DNA from: Candidatus Heimdallarchaeum endolithica | Lineage (GTDB): Archaea; Asgardarchaeota; Heimdallarchaeia; Heimdallarchaeales; Heimdallarchaeaceae | Reading direction: 5' to 3' | NCBI GenBank assembly: GCA_021513715.1 | Contig: CP084167.1 | Location: 2,493,174-2,557,173, forward strand | DNA: 64,000 nt | Notes under the pieces: generated by a model | Database searches by the model: none | Seen by the model: the letters and a program-made list of their open reading frames with translations, nothing else | What the model was told of the DNA's origin: nothing | Position numbers and translations under genes: made by a program | In this document: piece after piece, positions 44,002 to 53,583 of the stretch | Position numbering within the stretch: position 1 is the stretch's first letter | Layout of the letters: every line of letters begins with the position of its first letter

Positions 44002-45264
44002 ATGCGCCGTTATTTATCTATAGATTTTCTTAGAGGATTAGGAATTTTTTTTGTTGTTTTATTACATCAGCTTGTGTTTCATTATTCTAATATTGTTGAA
44101 GCAATTGAAAATCCAAATATAATTGTAATCATAGTAGGTTTTCTTTTAGAATTCGGGGGCCTATTTGTTATAATTTCATCTATTGCTCATACTGTTACTA
44201 ATTATGGAAGATTAAGAGACAATACCCAGTCTCTCAGAAATGTTTTAATTAGTTCAATTGTTTATGGTCTCTTTTTTTTAATAATGAACTACATTTATTT
44301 CCTTGTTTTTGCTCCTGGACTATTGGACAGGGAAGTAGGTGAATTTAGGATGTCTATTATTCCTGCGTTAATCAGAAAAGGAGTTTTTGTTCCTCCTGAT
44401 ATAGACCGTTATTTTCACGCAACTATTTTGGGGATTATCGGTTGGAGTATAATCTTTGTGAATATAGCCCTCTTTTTTATGTTTAGAAAAAATGGTTTAC
44501 AAAAAGTTAAACGGAATATTATGATCATGTTATTTTTAGGAACCTTCTTTACAGTAGCCGGATTATCTCGAATATATCTTTATCCCATATTTAATGGACT
44601 TATTGACAATTCAAATTACTTTTCTGCAATTTTCCTTGGATTTTTAGTAAATAATTATTATCCAATTTTTCCTTATCTTGGCTTCGCTTTCTATGGTTCT
44701 ATGATTGGGTTAGCAATAGTACATGATGAATATAAAAAATATTACTGGAAATTCTTTTTTATTCTTGGTTTTTTCTGGTTGATATTGGGTGTGGTTGGTT
44801 ATATCTCCTTTGAAGATACAATGCTTGAACGAGCTGTTGATATGCACGCTGTTTCCTTTGAAGTACTAATGTTAGGTATTTTTATTCTGACATTTCAATT
44901 ACTCTTTAAACTCATTGATCAGAATGGAGCCAATGTTAGCCCAAAAAAAGAAAAAACTACTCGTTTCTTTAGACGATTTGGAGTCGTTTCATTTACAATT
45001 TTTATGTTTGAAACTACTTTTTCTGAGTTGATTGGGAAATTGTTTAGTTTAGTTTGGGGAGGGTGGAACACTCAAATGTGGTCATGTTTCATATTTTCAT
45101 TTACAAATTTAATTCTATGGACAATTATTATTTTTCTCTGGGAAAAAGCAGAATTTAAGTACGGGTTAGAATGGATGACTGGAAAATTTCTCTACTTAAT
45201 AGTAAAACGACCTTCTACAAAAATCTATTTGAAGCAAATTCTCTACTTCGAAGGAGAAAAATAA
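44002..45264 (+). CDS. Integral membrane acyltransferase-like protein
   Basis: 420 residues with about ten transmembrane helices. The N-terminus RRYLSIDFLRGLGIFFVVLLHQ carries the SIDxLRGL...H pattern shared by acyltransferase-3, DUF1624 and heparan glucosaminide acetyltransferase families. Its position after an acyl-activating enzyme suggests a lipid or glycan acylation pathway, by inference. Confidence 0.65.
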   Translation: MRRYLSIDFLRGLGIFFVVLLHQLVFHYSNIVEAIENPNIIVIIVGFLLEFGGLFVIISSIAHTVTNYGRLRDNTQSLRNVLISSIVYGLFFLIMNYIYFLVFAPGLLDREVGEFRMSIIPALIRKGVFVPPDIDRYFHATILGIIGWSIIFVNIALFFMFRKNGLQKVKRNIMIMLFLGTFFTVAGLSRIYLYPIFNGLIDNSNYFSAIFLGFLVNNYYPIFPYLGFAFYGSMIGLAIVHDEYKKYYWKFFFILGFFWLILGVVGYISFEDTMLERAVDMHAVSFEVLMLGIFILTFQLLFKLIDQNGANVSPKKEKTTRFFRRFGVVSFTIFMFETTFSELIGKLFSLVWGGWNTQMWSCFIFSFTNLILWTIIIFLWEKAEFKYGLEWMTGKFLYLIVKRPSTKIYLKQILYFEGEK

Positions 45265-45337
45265 TCTCTTTTTTCTAACTTTATTCTATAACAAACAATT
45301 AATTAAAGAGCAATGAAAGTTTTTTTTGGAATTGAAA

Positions 45338-45790
45338 ATGAGCTTTGAAACAAGTTTCTACTGTTATGGACACAAAAATGTCTTGTGTAAGCATTTATCT
45401 ACACTTGAATTCACTACTGATGACTTTCTTACATTAAAAGGTGATTGTATCCTTGGGATAAGATCTACTATGAGTTTGATTTCTCTCCCAGAAAAATTGA
45501 AAAAAATCATTAGGACTGATACAACAAAAATAATTGTAAAGATTGAAGTAGATAATCTAATTGAAGAAGTAGTAGGATATGGAAGTTCAAAACTGGAATT
45601 GTCAGATAAACATGCAATAATTATTAGAAAAAGTTCATACACATGTTCAAGAACTCTTATAATTGGAGCAAACAAAGCAGCGATTGATATTTCACGAAAT
45701 ATCGTTCACAAAATGAAAAACCCTAATTCTAAAATGAAAGTTACAATTCAAGTGTTTCCAGAAGATAATAAAAGATCAATACACGCGTGA
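45338..45790 (+). CDS. DUF371 family protein
   Basis: 150 residues from the ATG at 45338. The signature CYGHKNVLCKHLSTLEFTTDDFLTLKGDCILGI matches archaeal DUF371 (COG2090), whose function is unknown. The 3' end overlaps the convergent trm5 gene by 43 bases. Confidence 0.8.
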   Translation: MSFETSFYCYGHKNVLCKHLSTLEFTTDDFLTLKGDCILGIRSTMSLISLPEKLKKIIRTDTTKIIVKIEVDNLIEEVVGYGSSKLELSDKHAIIIRKSSYTCSRTLIIGANKAAIDISRNIVHKMKNPNSKMKVTIQVFPEDNKRSIHA

Positions 45791-46821
45791 ATCTCATAAG
45801 GAGCACTTTCTCTTATTCTTTGAAAGTGAAGAATTTCCTCAATTCTCCAATCTGTTTTGCTCAATTCGTTATTTACTAAATTATAAAGATCTTTTTTTCC
45901 TGTTTCATTTTTAACAAACGAATAAAAATGTAAAATTGTTCCTTCCTTAAAAATTTGCGTTGCTAGTTGTAGAAAATGTATCGATGTTTTTGGTAAATTC
46001 ATAATAACTCTGTCAGCTTTGGGTAGGTCATTAATAATCGTCCTGATATCACCTACAATCGGATGTATATTTCCTTTAAGTTTATTTAATAAAATTGATT
46101 TTTTAAGGCAATCAATAGCTTTTTGATTAATATCTATTCCATAAATAGTAGCAATAGATTTTTTAGCTATATGAAGAGGGAAAGGACCAGTACTTGTAAA
46201 CATGTCTACAACAATTTCTCCATCCTCAACTAAGTTTGCTATCCTATTGTGTTCATCTCCTAACCTTGGGCTGAAATAAGTTTTCTCAACATCTACAAAA
46301 ATTCTTATTCCATATTCTTTATGGATTGTTTCAGTTTTTTTATCGCCGTATAGATATTCAATTTTTCTAAGTCTAAATTCTCCTGAGACTCCTGAACTTT
46401 TTCTATAAACACTTTTTATAGATGGAAAGAGGGTGCACAGTATCTTTCCAATTTCATGTTTAAAAGGTGATAAAATCTCATCAAATTCTATAATAGCAAT
46501 GTCTCCAATTTGGTCAAATGATTTTGGAATAAATTTATACAAACTATTTGGAATAATTTTCTTTAAAGCTTCAGCAAGACTTTTTGGTTTTTGCTCTTTC
46601 TTCTTAAAAGAAAATTCCTCCAATTCTCCTTGTTTTTTTAGTGGGAAATCGTTGAGAAAGGTCTTTTTATTTTCAATATCGCTTTTTAATGGAAAGAAAA
46701 GATAATCTCCTTGTTTTGAAATTTTTAAGTTTAAATCTAAATAATTGTTACTAATTAACCATCTTCTAGTCTGTTCTCCGTAAGTATAATGAATTTTTAA
46801 TGCGAGAGAACGAACAGACAT
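45748..46821 (-). CDS. trm5: tRNA (guanine37-N1)-methyltransferase Trm5
   Basis: 357 residues. The N-terminal D1-like region (about 1-55) is followed by a D2 domain with FDQIGDIAIIEFDEI. The Rossmann domain has SGEFRLRKIEYLYG, YFSPRLGDEHNRI and motif I VVDMFTSTGPFPLHIA, and motif IV is MNLPKTS. m1G37 prevents frameshifting and starts wyosine synthesis. Distinction from Taw2 rests on the NLPKTS motif. Confidence 0.88.
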   Translation of the reverse strand: MSVRSLALKIHYTYGEQTRRWLISNNYLDLNLKISKQGDYLFFPLKSDIENKKTFLNDFPLKKQGELEEFSFKKKEQKPKSLAEALKKIIPNSLYKFIPKSFDQIGDIAIIEFDEILSPFKHEIGKILCTLFPSIKSVYRKSSGVSGEFRLRKIEYLYGDKKTETIHKEYGIRIFVDVEKTYFSPRLGDEHNRIANLVEDGEIVVDMFTSTGPFPLHIAKKSIATIYGIDINQKAIDCLKKSILLNKLKGNIHPIVGDIRTIINDLPKADRVIMNLPKTSIHFLQLATQIFKEGTILHFYSFVKNETGKKDLYNLVNNELSKTDWRIEEILHFQRIRESAPYEIHACIDLLLSSGNT

Positions 46822-46971
46822 ATCTTGTTCTCATTTTGTGTTTTTATAAATTTATTTTTATTGAATGAAATTTCTTTTTTTGTGAAACAAATAAAAAAGT
46901 GAGAAAAAAAGAGGAAATAGGCTTATTATTAAATTAACCCAGAACAAACAGTTTAGATACAAAGGGGAATT

Positions 46972-47406
46972 TTACTCTAGTTTAATTTTTTCTTTTTTAG
47001 TTACTTTGATTTCACTAATTGTTGTAACTGGATATTGCCCATCTTGATCTTTTTCTAAATATTTTACCATATCCCAAATTGTTGAAAGAAAAATATTTAC
47101 TCCTATAACTGCTTCCATCTCTACTCCTGTCTGCGCGACAGTTTTTACTGTTACTTCTACAGTTATTTCTTCTTCTTTAATTTCGTGTTTAAAATCAATA
47201 TGCGTTATTGGTATCTGGTGACACATGGGTATTAGTTCTGGAGTACGTTTAATCGCTTGCATAGCTGCAATTTTTCCTACAACTAATGGGTCTCCTTTCT
47301 TTATTGTGTGTTCTGTTATTTGTTTTATAGTCTCTTTTTTAAGATGAATTTTTCCTCTAGCAGTAGCGATTCTGATAGTATTTTTTTTATTGCTAATATC
47401 AATCAT
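46972..47406 (-). CDS. moaC: Cyclic pyranopterin monophosphate synthase MoaC
   Basis: 144 residues from the ATG at 47406, with AAAGGA upstream; the upstream TTG would add seven residues. Motifs ATARGKI, PLVVGKIAAMQAIKRTPELIPMCHQIP and GVEMEAVIGV are canonical. Works after MoaA in molybdopterin synthesis. Overlaps the moaA stop by 8 bases. Confidence 0.95.
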   Translation of the reverse strand: MIDISNKKNTIRIATARGKIHLKKETIKQITEHTIKKGDPLVVGKIAAMQAIKRTPELIPMCHQIPITHIDFKHEIKEEEITVEVTVKTVAQTGVEMEAVIGVNIFLSTIWDMVKYLEKDQDGQYPVTTISEIKVTKKEKIKLE

Positions 47407-48301
47407 GGATATTTTTTCCTTTGACAAAAAAAGGTCTCCTCCTTTCTATTGCTTCTTTAAGCGATTTATCTATATCTTCTCCTATTGGAACTAAGTTGTC
47501 AATTCTGTATAAACATGGTTGAAATTGGAAATCATTTGTTACACGTAGGGTTTTACAATTCATGCAGAAGTTGGTATTGTGAACAGGATTAACAATTTCT
47601 ACTTTTGCTCCATTTGGTAGAGTATACTGTTTTCTTTGATGTAGTTCTCTTATTCTTATCTCAACTGCTTCGTTCTCTAATTTTGAAGCAAGATTCTCCA
47701 AACTAACATGAAATTTGTTAAAATATTCTTTATCTAAATCTATAAGTTCGATTATTTGTAGTGTTATACCCTTTTCTGCAGTAAAATTAATCATTGGTTC
47801 AATCTCATTTTCATTTATCCCTTTCAGTAGAACCATATTTAGTTTAATAGGTGTTAAACCTACTTCTAGTGCAATTGTGATTTGTTTAGCTATCGATTTT
47901 AAGGATTTATATGAAGGATTATAGTGATATGAGTCACAACTAATGTTTACTCTATTTAAACCTGCATTTTTCAGTTTTTGTGCGTATTTTTCCAATAGTA
48001 ACCCATTTGTTGTCATGGACAAGTCTCTAATTTTGTGGTGGGATGAAAAAATTTTTACTATATCTACAATCTGAGGGTGAAGTAGTGGTTCTCCTCCAGT
48101 AATTTTAACACTTGAAATAGAATATTTATCAATAATCGACAATAGTTTTTTTATTTGATCAAGTGTTAGTTTGTTAGAATTATGTGAAGAAAAACCTTCG
48201 TTATGACAATAAGGGCAATTTAGATTGCAACTGGAAATAACAGAAACTCTTAATCTCGTTATTTCTCTATTGTATTTATCTATTAGCTTTATGTTGATCA
48301 C
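47399..48301 (-). CDS. moaA: GTP 3',8-cyclase MoaA
   Basis: 300 residues from a GTG overlapping the MOSC stop in GTGA. The radical SAM cluster is CNLNCPYC with Cys25, 29 and 32, followed by KITGGEPLLHP. The second cluster is CMNC plus a distal Cys in FQPCLYR. First step of molybdenum/tungsten cofactor synthesis. Confidence 0.94.
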   Translation of the reverse strand: MINIKLIDKYNREITRLRVSVISSCNLNCPYCHNEGFSSHNSNKLTLDQIKKLLSIIDKYSISSVKITGGEPLLHPQIVDIVKIFSSHHKIRDLSMTTNGLLLEKYAQKLKNAGLNRVNISCDSYHYNPSYKSLKSIAKQITIALEVGLTPIKLNMVLLKGINENEIEPMINFTAEKGITLQIIELIDLDKEYFNKFHVSLENLASKLENEAVEIRIRELHQRKQYTLPNGAKVEIVNPVHNTNFCMNCKTLRVTNDFQFQPCLYRIDNLVPIGEDIDKSLKEAIERRRPFFVKGKNIHD

Positions 48302-48735
48302 CCGTTATTTATAATTTCTATCTTATCATCTACAGTAATAGTTCCTGTTTTTAATACTTTGGCAAATATCCCTTCTTCTGGCATTATGCAATTACCAACC
48401 AATTTTCTTATTTCACAGCCGTGATGACATTTTTTACCAATTTGTGTAACTTCCAACACGACGTTATTTATTTTTATTTTTTTTCCAATTGGTAATTTAT
48501 AGAGTGTTATTCCCTCTGTTGTTATGTTTTCAGCAAAGTCACCATAATTAAGAGCTAAACCTTGTTTTTTCATTTTGTCTATGCTTTCTTTTGCCAAAAG
48601 AGAAACTTGTCTGTGCCAATCTCCTGCGTGTGAATCTCCTTTTAATCCTATTTGGGTAATTTCACAACTGTAGACATTAGTTTTCTTTGTTCCTTTATTT
48701 TCGCTAATATTTACAGCTTTAACCCTTCCAATCAT
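48298..48735 (-). CDS. MOSC domain protein
   Basis: 145 residues. The MOSC pattern ITQIGLKGDSHAGDWHRQVSLLAKESIDKMK is followed by GDFAENIT, a Cys/His stretch KCHHGCEIR and GIFAKVLKTG. MOSC domains bind or deliver sulfur to molybdenum cofactor. It is the first gene of a MOSC-moaA-moaC operon with overlapping ends. Confidence 0.88.
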   Translation of the reverse strand: MIGRVKAVNISENKGTKKTNVYSCEITQIGLKGDSHAGDWHRQVSLLAKESIDKMKKQGLALNYGDFAENITTEGITLYKLPIGKKIKINNVVLEVTQIGKKCHHGCEIRKLVGNCIMPEEGIFAKVLKTGTITVDDKIEIINNG

Positions 48736-48856
48736 ATTAAAAATAAGCGTTTATTTTCTTTTTTAAATATTTACTATTTACACTTTTGTTTGTTAAAGAA
48801 CAAGAATATCTTTGTTGTTTGTTAAAATTTATAAAAGGAAAGACGACAAACAAATT

Positions 48857-50065
48857 ATGAGACCTTTTAAAGAATTAATTAGTTTAGATGAAGCTCTAAG
48901 GATACTGGATGAAAACACAACACCATTGTTGGAAACAGAAACAGTTTCTATCCTTGAACTGTTAGGTAGGGTTTCAGCACAAGATGTTGTTGCTGACCTA
49001 AATATTCCTCCCTTTAACAGAGCAGCAATGGATGGTTATGCTGTTAAAGCTTCTTCTACTTTTTCAGCATCTGACAGAAATCCTGTATATTTGGAGTGTA
49101 TAGATAAAATACTGGCTGGTGATGTTCCAAACAAAGAGATAAATGAGAATGAATGTGTTGAGATCGCAACAGGAGCTATGCTTCCAAGCTCTGCTGATGC
49201 TGTTATTCCAGTAGAATATACTAACAGAAAAGGAAATAAAATAGAAATTATCAAAAGTTTTCCTCCTAACGCCAATGTCTCATTAGAAGGTGTGGACATC
49301 AAAAAAGGAGAAAAAGTTATTGAAAAAGGAGTGGTTTTGGTTCCTGGAAGAATAGGTGTGTTAGCTGCTTTAAATATCTCCTCTTTAGAGGTTTATCGTA
49401 AACCAAAAGTCGCAATTATTCCAACTGGAAGAGAAGTAGCTCCTTTAGGAGGCGAATTAAAGTTAGGACAAGTCTATGATATTAACACCTATACAATTTC
49501 CTCTTTAATCAAAGATATTGGAGGAGAACCAATTATTTTTAATATTGTGGAAGACAAATTCGAAGACTTAGAAAAAGCAATTTTGGAGGCGTTGGAAAAA
49601 GCAGATCTAGTCTTAATCTTAGGAGGAAGTTCAGTTGGTGAGCGAGATATAAACATTGATGTTTTAGAAAAGCATGGTATCATACTTTTTCATGGAGTTC
49701 AACTTAAACCTGGAAAACCTAATTTGTGTGCTAAGGTCAATGGGAAGTTAATACTAAACCTTGCTGGTTATCCTACATCTTGCCTTACAAATGGTTATAT
49801 TATTGTCTCTCCTGTGGTAAAGAAAATGGCTCATCTTCCTGATAGACCAAAACAAAAAGTCAAAGCAAAGTTAGGAAGAAAAATTGTTTCTAATCTAGGA
49901 AGACATCAATTTTTTACTGTACGCTTAGAAGGTGATATAGCTTATCCGGCCTTTAAAGAGTCTGGTGCAATTACAAGTATTGCTTTAGCTGATGGTTATA
50001 TCGAAATTCCTTATAATGTAGACTTGATCGAAGAGGGGGCCGAAGTTGAAGTAACACTGTTTTAG
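48857..50065 (+). CDS. moeA: Molybdopterin molybdenumtransferase MoeA
   Basis: 402 residues from the ATG at 48857; an in-frame TTG at 48812 is unlikely. Motifs NIPPFNRAAMDGYAV, VEIATGAMLPSSADAVIPVE, PTGREV and GGSSVGERD followed by GVQLKPGKPN are canonical. Inserts Mo or W into adenylated molybdopterin. Divergent from the MOSC operon; followed by moaB. Confidence 0.95.
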   Translation: MRPFKELISLDEALRILDENTTPLLETETVSILELLGRVSAQDVVADLNIPPFNRAAMDGYAVKASSTFSASDRNPVYLECIDKILAGDVPNKEINENECVEIATGAMLPSSADAVIPVEYTNRKGNKIEIIKSFPPNANVSLEGVDIKKGEKVIEKGVVLVPGRIGVLAALNISSLEVYRKPKVAIIPTGREVAPLGGELKLGQVYDINTYTISSLIKDIGGEPIIFNIVEDKFEDLEKAILEALEKADLVLILGGSSVGERDINIDVLEKHGIILFHGVQLKPGKPNLCAKVNGKLILNLAGYPTSCLTNGYIIVSPVVKKMAHLPDRPKQKVKAKLGRKIVSNLGRHQFFTVRLEGDIAYPAFKESGAITSIALADGYIEIPYNVDLIEEGAEVEVTLF

Positions 50066-50073
50066 TGATTTAA

Positions 50074-50604
50074 ATGGTTAATGAAACTCCTAAAGATAAA
50101 CATACAGTTAACAAAAACATTCCAATAAATGTTCAACTTATAATGGTAAGTGATTCTTTATCAAAAGCAGATGATATAACTAGAAAAAGAAACGATAAAT
50201 CTGGAAATATAGCTAAAGATATGCTTGAAAAAGAAGGGATTTCTCCAGGAATTATAATTTATGTAGAGGATAACCTTGTAGAAATTCAGAAAATAGTAAA
50301 ACTAGCAGTTGAAGAAGGTAAAAATTTTATTATAACTATGGGCGGGACCGGAATTAGCTCACGGGATGTAACTATTGAGGCAGTAAAACCTTTATTAACA
50401 AAACAGCTAGATGGTTTTGGAGAACTCTTCCGATCTCTAACATTTGAACAAGTAGGTACAGTTTCAATAATGACCCGCGCACTTGCAGGAATAATAAAAC
50501 AATCACTTGTTGTTTCACTCCCAGGATCTCCAAATGCAGTTAAATTAGGAATTGATATTATCTTAAAAGAGCTGATGCATATATTGAATTTAATTAGAAA
50601 ATAG
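50074..50604 (+). CDS. moaB: Molybdopterin adenylyltransferase MoaB/MogA
   Basis: 176 residues. MVSDSLS near the N-terminus, MGGTGISSRDVTIEAVKPL and SLPGSPNAVKLG are the typical MPT-binding motifs. It adenylates molybdopterin for MoeA. Starts 8 bases after moeA, so cotranscribed. Confidence 0.93.
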   Translation: MVNETPKDKHTVNKNIPINVQLIMVSDSLSKADDITRKRNDKSGNIAKDMLEKEGISPGIIIYVEDNLVEIQKIVKLAVEEGKNFIITMGGTGISSRDVTIEAVKPLLTKQLDGFGELFRSLTFEQVGTVSIMTRALAGIIKQSLVVSLPGSPNAVKLGIDIILKELMHILNLIRK

Positions 50605-50616
50605 TGAGATGAACAA

Positions 50617-51024
50617 ATGAGTAAAAAAAGAGCAACAAATTATGAACGAAATCTGGGTGATAGATTTTGGAAAGAGGGATTCGCTGTTATGCGTGCCCCT
50701 TCTTCTTCAGGAACCTCTATTTTTCCTAGGCCTGATTTACTTGTAGGGTCATCAAAAAAGAAGAAAATCTTCGCCATCGAACTTAAAACAGCAAGACAAG
50801 AGACTTTTTATGTTACAAAGAAACAAATAAGTGGATTAACTAAATTCTCTGAAATCTTTGGTGCGATTCCTATTTTGGCTATTAAATATGTGTCAAAACG
50901 CCTTCCTTTTCTTTTTCTTAAAATCCCTGACGATTTGATCGAAAGTCGAGGAGAAAGCTACGTTATAAATATAGAACATGTTACTAGGGTTGGAAAAAAA
51001 TTGGAAGAACTAATTAGTGATTAA
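50617..51024 (+). CDS. hjc: Holliday junction resolvase Hjc
   Basis: 135 residues. Catalytic acids are seen as YERN with Glu10, RPDLLVG and IELKTA, the archaeal Hjc nuclease core. It follows moaB by 12 bases on the same strand, though functionally unrelated. An IS481-family element begins 55 bases after the stop. Confidence 0.94.
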   Translation: MSKKRATNYERNLGDRFWKEGFAVMRAPSSSGTSIFPRPDLLVGSSKKKKIFAIELKTARQETFYVTKKQISGLTKFSEIFGAIPILAIKYVSKRLPFLFLKIPDDLIESRGESYVINIEHVTRVGKKLEELISD

Positions 51025-51079
51025 TTCAGTTTTTCTCTTTTCTTTTTATACTAATTTCTTTATTAAAAAACTGACCAAC

Positions 51080-52089
51080 TGTATACTCAACTCACATTGG
51101 TAACAAATAAATAGAAGTGGGTTACGTGGGTAAGTGATATATTATGAACAAAAACGAACGTAACCTGGAGAAACTAAGAAAGATTGTGGTTAAAAAAGCT
51201 TTGGAAGGAGAGAAGATAAAAGAGGTAGCTCACAAGTATATGGTGAGTAGGAAGTTTGTGTATAAGTGGTTGAAGAGGTTCAGAGAGAACCCTGAAGGAG
51301 TATGGTGGAAAGATAGATCTTCCAGACCAAAAACTATACACAGGAAAGTAGATGAGGAGTTAAAAGAGAGGATAAGGGAGTTAAGAATAAAACAAGGAAT
51401 GAATGTGGAGAAGATAGCTTATTTGTTGAAGAGAGAAGGAAAAGCACTCTCTCAGACGACAGTGACGAAAGTAATAAAAGAGTTAGGTCTTCCTTTATGG
51501 GTTAATAGAAAAAAGAGGAAAAGACCTCGATACAAGAGTTTTGAACGTCAAAAACCTAACGAACTCTGGCAAATAGATGTGAAAGGACCATTCTGGGTAG
51601 AAGAACAGGGACAACATCTCCACCTCATAACCTTGATAGACGACCACTCACGATTCTGTCTGGGAGCTGAATTCCACCCTTTTGCACCAAAAAAAGAGCA
51701 GATAATAAGTTTGCTAGAGGAAGCAATAAAAGAGTACGGTTACCCCGAGTCTATACTTACTGACAATGGAGCACTCTTCTCTTCCGTTAGAGGAGGAACA
51801 AGTACCTTCTCCCGTTGGTGTCAAACAGAAGGAATAAAGCACATCAGAGCTAGAGTTTTTCACCCTGAAACATGTGGAAAAGTAGAAAGACTACATGGGA
51901 CAATCATCCGTGAGATGGAAAGATTAGGTCTAAAATACTGCAACCCCGACCTCTCCTACTATCGCTCTTACTACAATTTTAGTCGTCCTCACCAATCTCT
52001 TAACTTCCTCACCCCAGGAGAAAGATTTATGAATCACCCCTATGTTTCTCTAGTACCCAAAAGTGTAACCCAAGTCTATTGAGTAAACA
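51080..52089 (+). mobile_element. Complete IS481-family insertion sequence (1010 bp)
   Basis: Begins TGTATACTCAA and ends TTGAGTAAACA, giving 11-bp imperfect inverted ends (one mismatch) with TG...CA termini. The direct repeat TAAAAAACTGACCAAC (16 bp) flanks both sides at 51064-51079 and 52090-52105, a target duplication at the long end for the family. A single intact transposase gene fills the element. The perfect duplication implies recent insertion. Confidence 0.88.
51144..52082 (+). CDS. IS481-family transposase
   Basis: 312 residues. The N-terminal helix-turn-helix domain (about 1-120) has VAHKYMVSRKFVYKWLKRF. The rve integrase core carries D (WQIDVKG), D (LTDNGALF) and E (GKVERLHG). 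The C-terminal NFSRPHQSLNFLTPGERF is typical. Intact, and probably active. Confidence 0.92.
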   Translation: MNKNERNLEKLRKIVVKKALEGEKIKEVAHKYMVSRKFVYKWLKRFRENPEGVWWKDRSSRPKTIHRKVDEELKERIRELRIKQGMNVEKIAYLLKREGKALSQTTVTKVIKELGLPLWVNRKKRKRPRYKSFERQKPNELWQIDVKGPFWVEEQGQHLHLITLIDDHSRFCLGAEFHPFAPKKEQIISLLEEAIKEYGYPESILTDNGALFSSVRGGTSTFSRWCQTEGIKHIRARVFHPETCGKVERLHGTIIREMERLGLKYCNPDLSYYRSYYNFSRPHQSLNFLTPGERFMNHPYVSLVPKSVTQVY

Positions 52090-52159
52090 TAAAAAACTGA
52101 CCAACCACTAAATTTAAAACAGTCTTTATGGCGAGGATTTAACCAGAGAAACAGAATGG

Positions 52160-52444
52160 ATGAACACCATGATTACAATAAAACGAGAAATAAAGTCACC
52201 TTTCAGTAATTACGGTTTTGAGAAAACCAGTAGCCAATATCAGGTGATTTTAACTTATTTAGAAACCAATGATGCAGAAAAGAGAAGAATCGGTTACGCA
52301 CTTTCCATTCCGAAATTCGATGAATTACCAGATGGGCTTAAAGAAATAGTACGCCAAAAATGGTTTTCAGAACAAAAAAAAGAAAACTTTGAAAAAGAAT
52401 TTTGCGATTTATGTGACAAAGTTTTTCGTTTTCAACCAGAGTAG
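52160..52444 (+). CDS. Unknown small protein
   Basis: 94 residues. ITIKREIKSPFSNYGFEK at the start, then a mixed alpha/beta stretch (YQVILTYLETND) and a helical acidic-basic C-terminus with one CDLC motif. It lies between the IS481 element and pelota. No family recognised; coding status is supported only by length and composition. Confidence 0.45.
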   Translation: MNTMITIKREIKSPFSNYGFEKTSSQYQVILTYLETNDAEKRRIGYALSIPKFDELPDGLKEIVRQKWFSEQKKENFEKEFCDLCDKVFRFQPE

Positions 52445-52503
52445 TTTGTATTCAAAGAACTTATATTTTTCCTCTTAGTTTTTTGATAAGGTGTGAAAAA
52501 TAC

Positions 52504-53583
52504 TTGAAAATTATAAGACAAGATTATCGTCATGGCTATCTTGAACTAATTCCTGAAACTATAGATGATCTCTATGTTATCTATCGTATTCTAAAACCAG
52601 GTGATAGAGTGCGTGCTTCTACAAAGAGAAGAATACGTAAAGATTCTGAAGATAGCCGCGCAGATTCTGGGGAAAGAGTGAAATTAGTTTTAGAGATAAA
52701 AGTTGAAAATATTTCCTTTGGAGATAACCTTAGTATTAAAGGCCCTATCGTTGCAGGAAATGAAAATCTTATTTCCTTAGGTGAATACCACACCATTGCT
52801 TTAAAAGAAATGGAAAAAGTCATAATTTATAAGGATCACTGGAATACTTCGGAGAAACAGATAATTAGTGATATAGAAAAAGAATCTCGATTAGCTAAGA
52901 TAGTAATTATTACTCTTGATGAAGGAAGCGTATGTGTTGCTTTAGTTACACAATTCGCTGTAAAAATTGTTGCTGAAATTGATCATTCTATCACTCGTAA
53001 ATTTTCTGATGCAAAACAACATTCTTCTGCTTTAGGAAAGTTTTTCCAAGAGGTTCTTGAGATCATCAAAGAAGTCCATGAACAACACAATCCTCAAACA
53101 ATTATTCTTGCTGGACCTGGTTTTACTCCAGAAAATTTTCTAGACTTTGTTAGAAAAAGAGATAATAGTTTAGCTCAAAAAATTCAATTTGTTCATGCTA
53201 ATACTGGAGGACGAGTAGGATTACATGAAGTTTTGTCCCGTAACCTTCCTGAAAAAATAGCTGATGAACAAAGAGTAGTTTACGAAACTAGGTTACTTGA
53301 AGAATTCTTTAAGCGTGTAGGTAAAGATACTAACACTGTAACATATGGTTATGACAATGTAAAAAAAGCATTAGAAATGGGCGCTGTAGACACATTAATG
53401 ATTTCTGATGATAAATTGCGGATCTATGACGAAAAAGAGCGAGAAAAAGTTGAACAGCTTATAGAGTTTAATAGACAAATGGGCGGAAAAACTGTGTTTT
53501 TTTCTACACAACATGAGACAGGAGAAAAGTTGAAATCATTGGGTGGTATTGTAGCTCTATTACGTTATTCAGTTGAGATATAA
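52504..53583 (+). CDS. pelA: Pelota (aDom34), ribosome rescue factor
   Basis: 359 residues from TTG 52504, which gives the family N-terminus MKIIRQDYRHGYLELIPE and has AAGGTG 10 bases upstream. The longer frame from 52483 is non-canonical. Domain 1 has DDLYVIYRILKPGDRVRAST. The C-terminal eRF1-like domains have ILAGPGFTPENF and YGYDNVKKALEMGAVDTLMISD. With aABCE1 it splits stalled ribosomes. Confidence 0.95.
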   Translation: MKIIRQDYRHGYLELIPETIDDLYVIYRILKPGDRVRASTKRRIRKDSEDSRADSGERVKLVLEIKVENISFGDNLSIKGPIVAGNENLISLGEYHTIALKEMEKVIIYKDHWNTSEKQIISDIEKESRLAKIVIITLDEGSVCVALVTQFAVKIVAEIDHSITRKFSDAKQHSSALGKFFQEVLEIIKEVHEQHNPQTIILAGPGFTPENFLDFVRKRDNSLAQKIQFVHANTGGRVGLHEVLSRNLPEKIADEQRVVYETRLLEEFFKRVGKDTNTVTYGYDNVKKALEMGAVDTLMISDDKLRIYDEKEREKVEQLIEFNRQMGGKTVFFSTQHETGEKLKSLGGIVALLRYSVEI

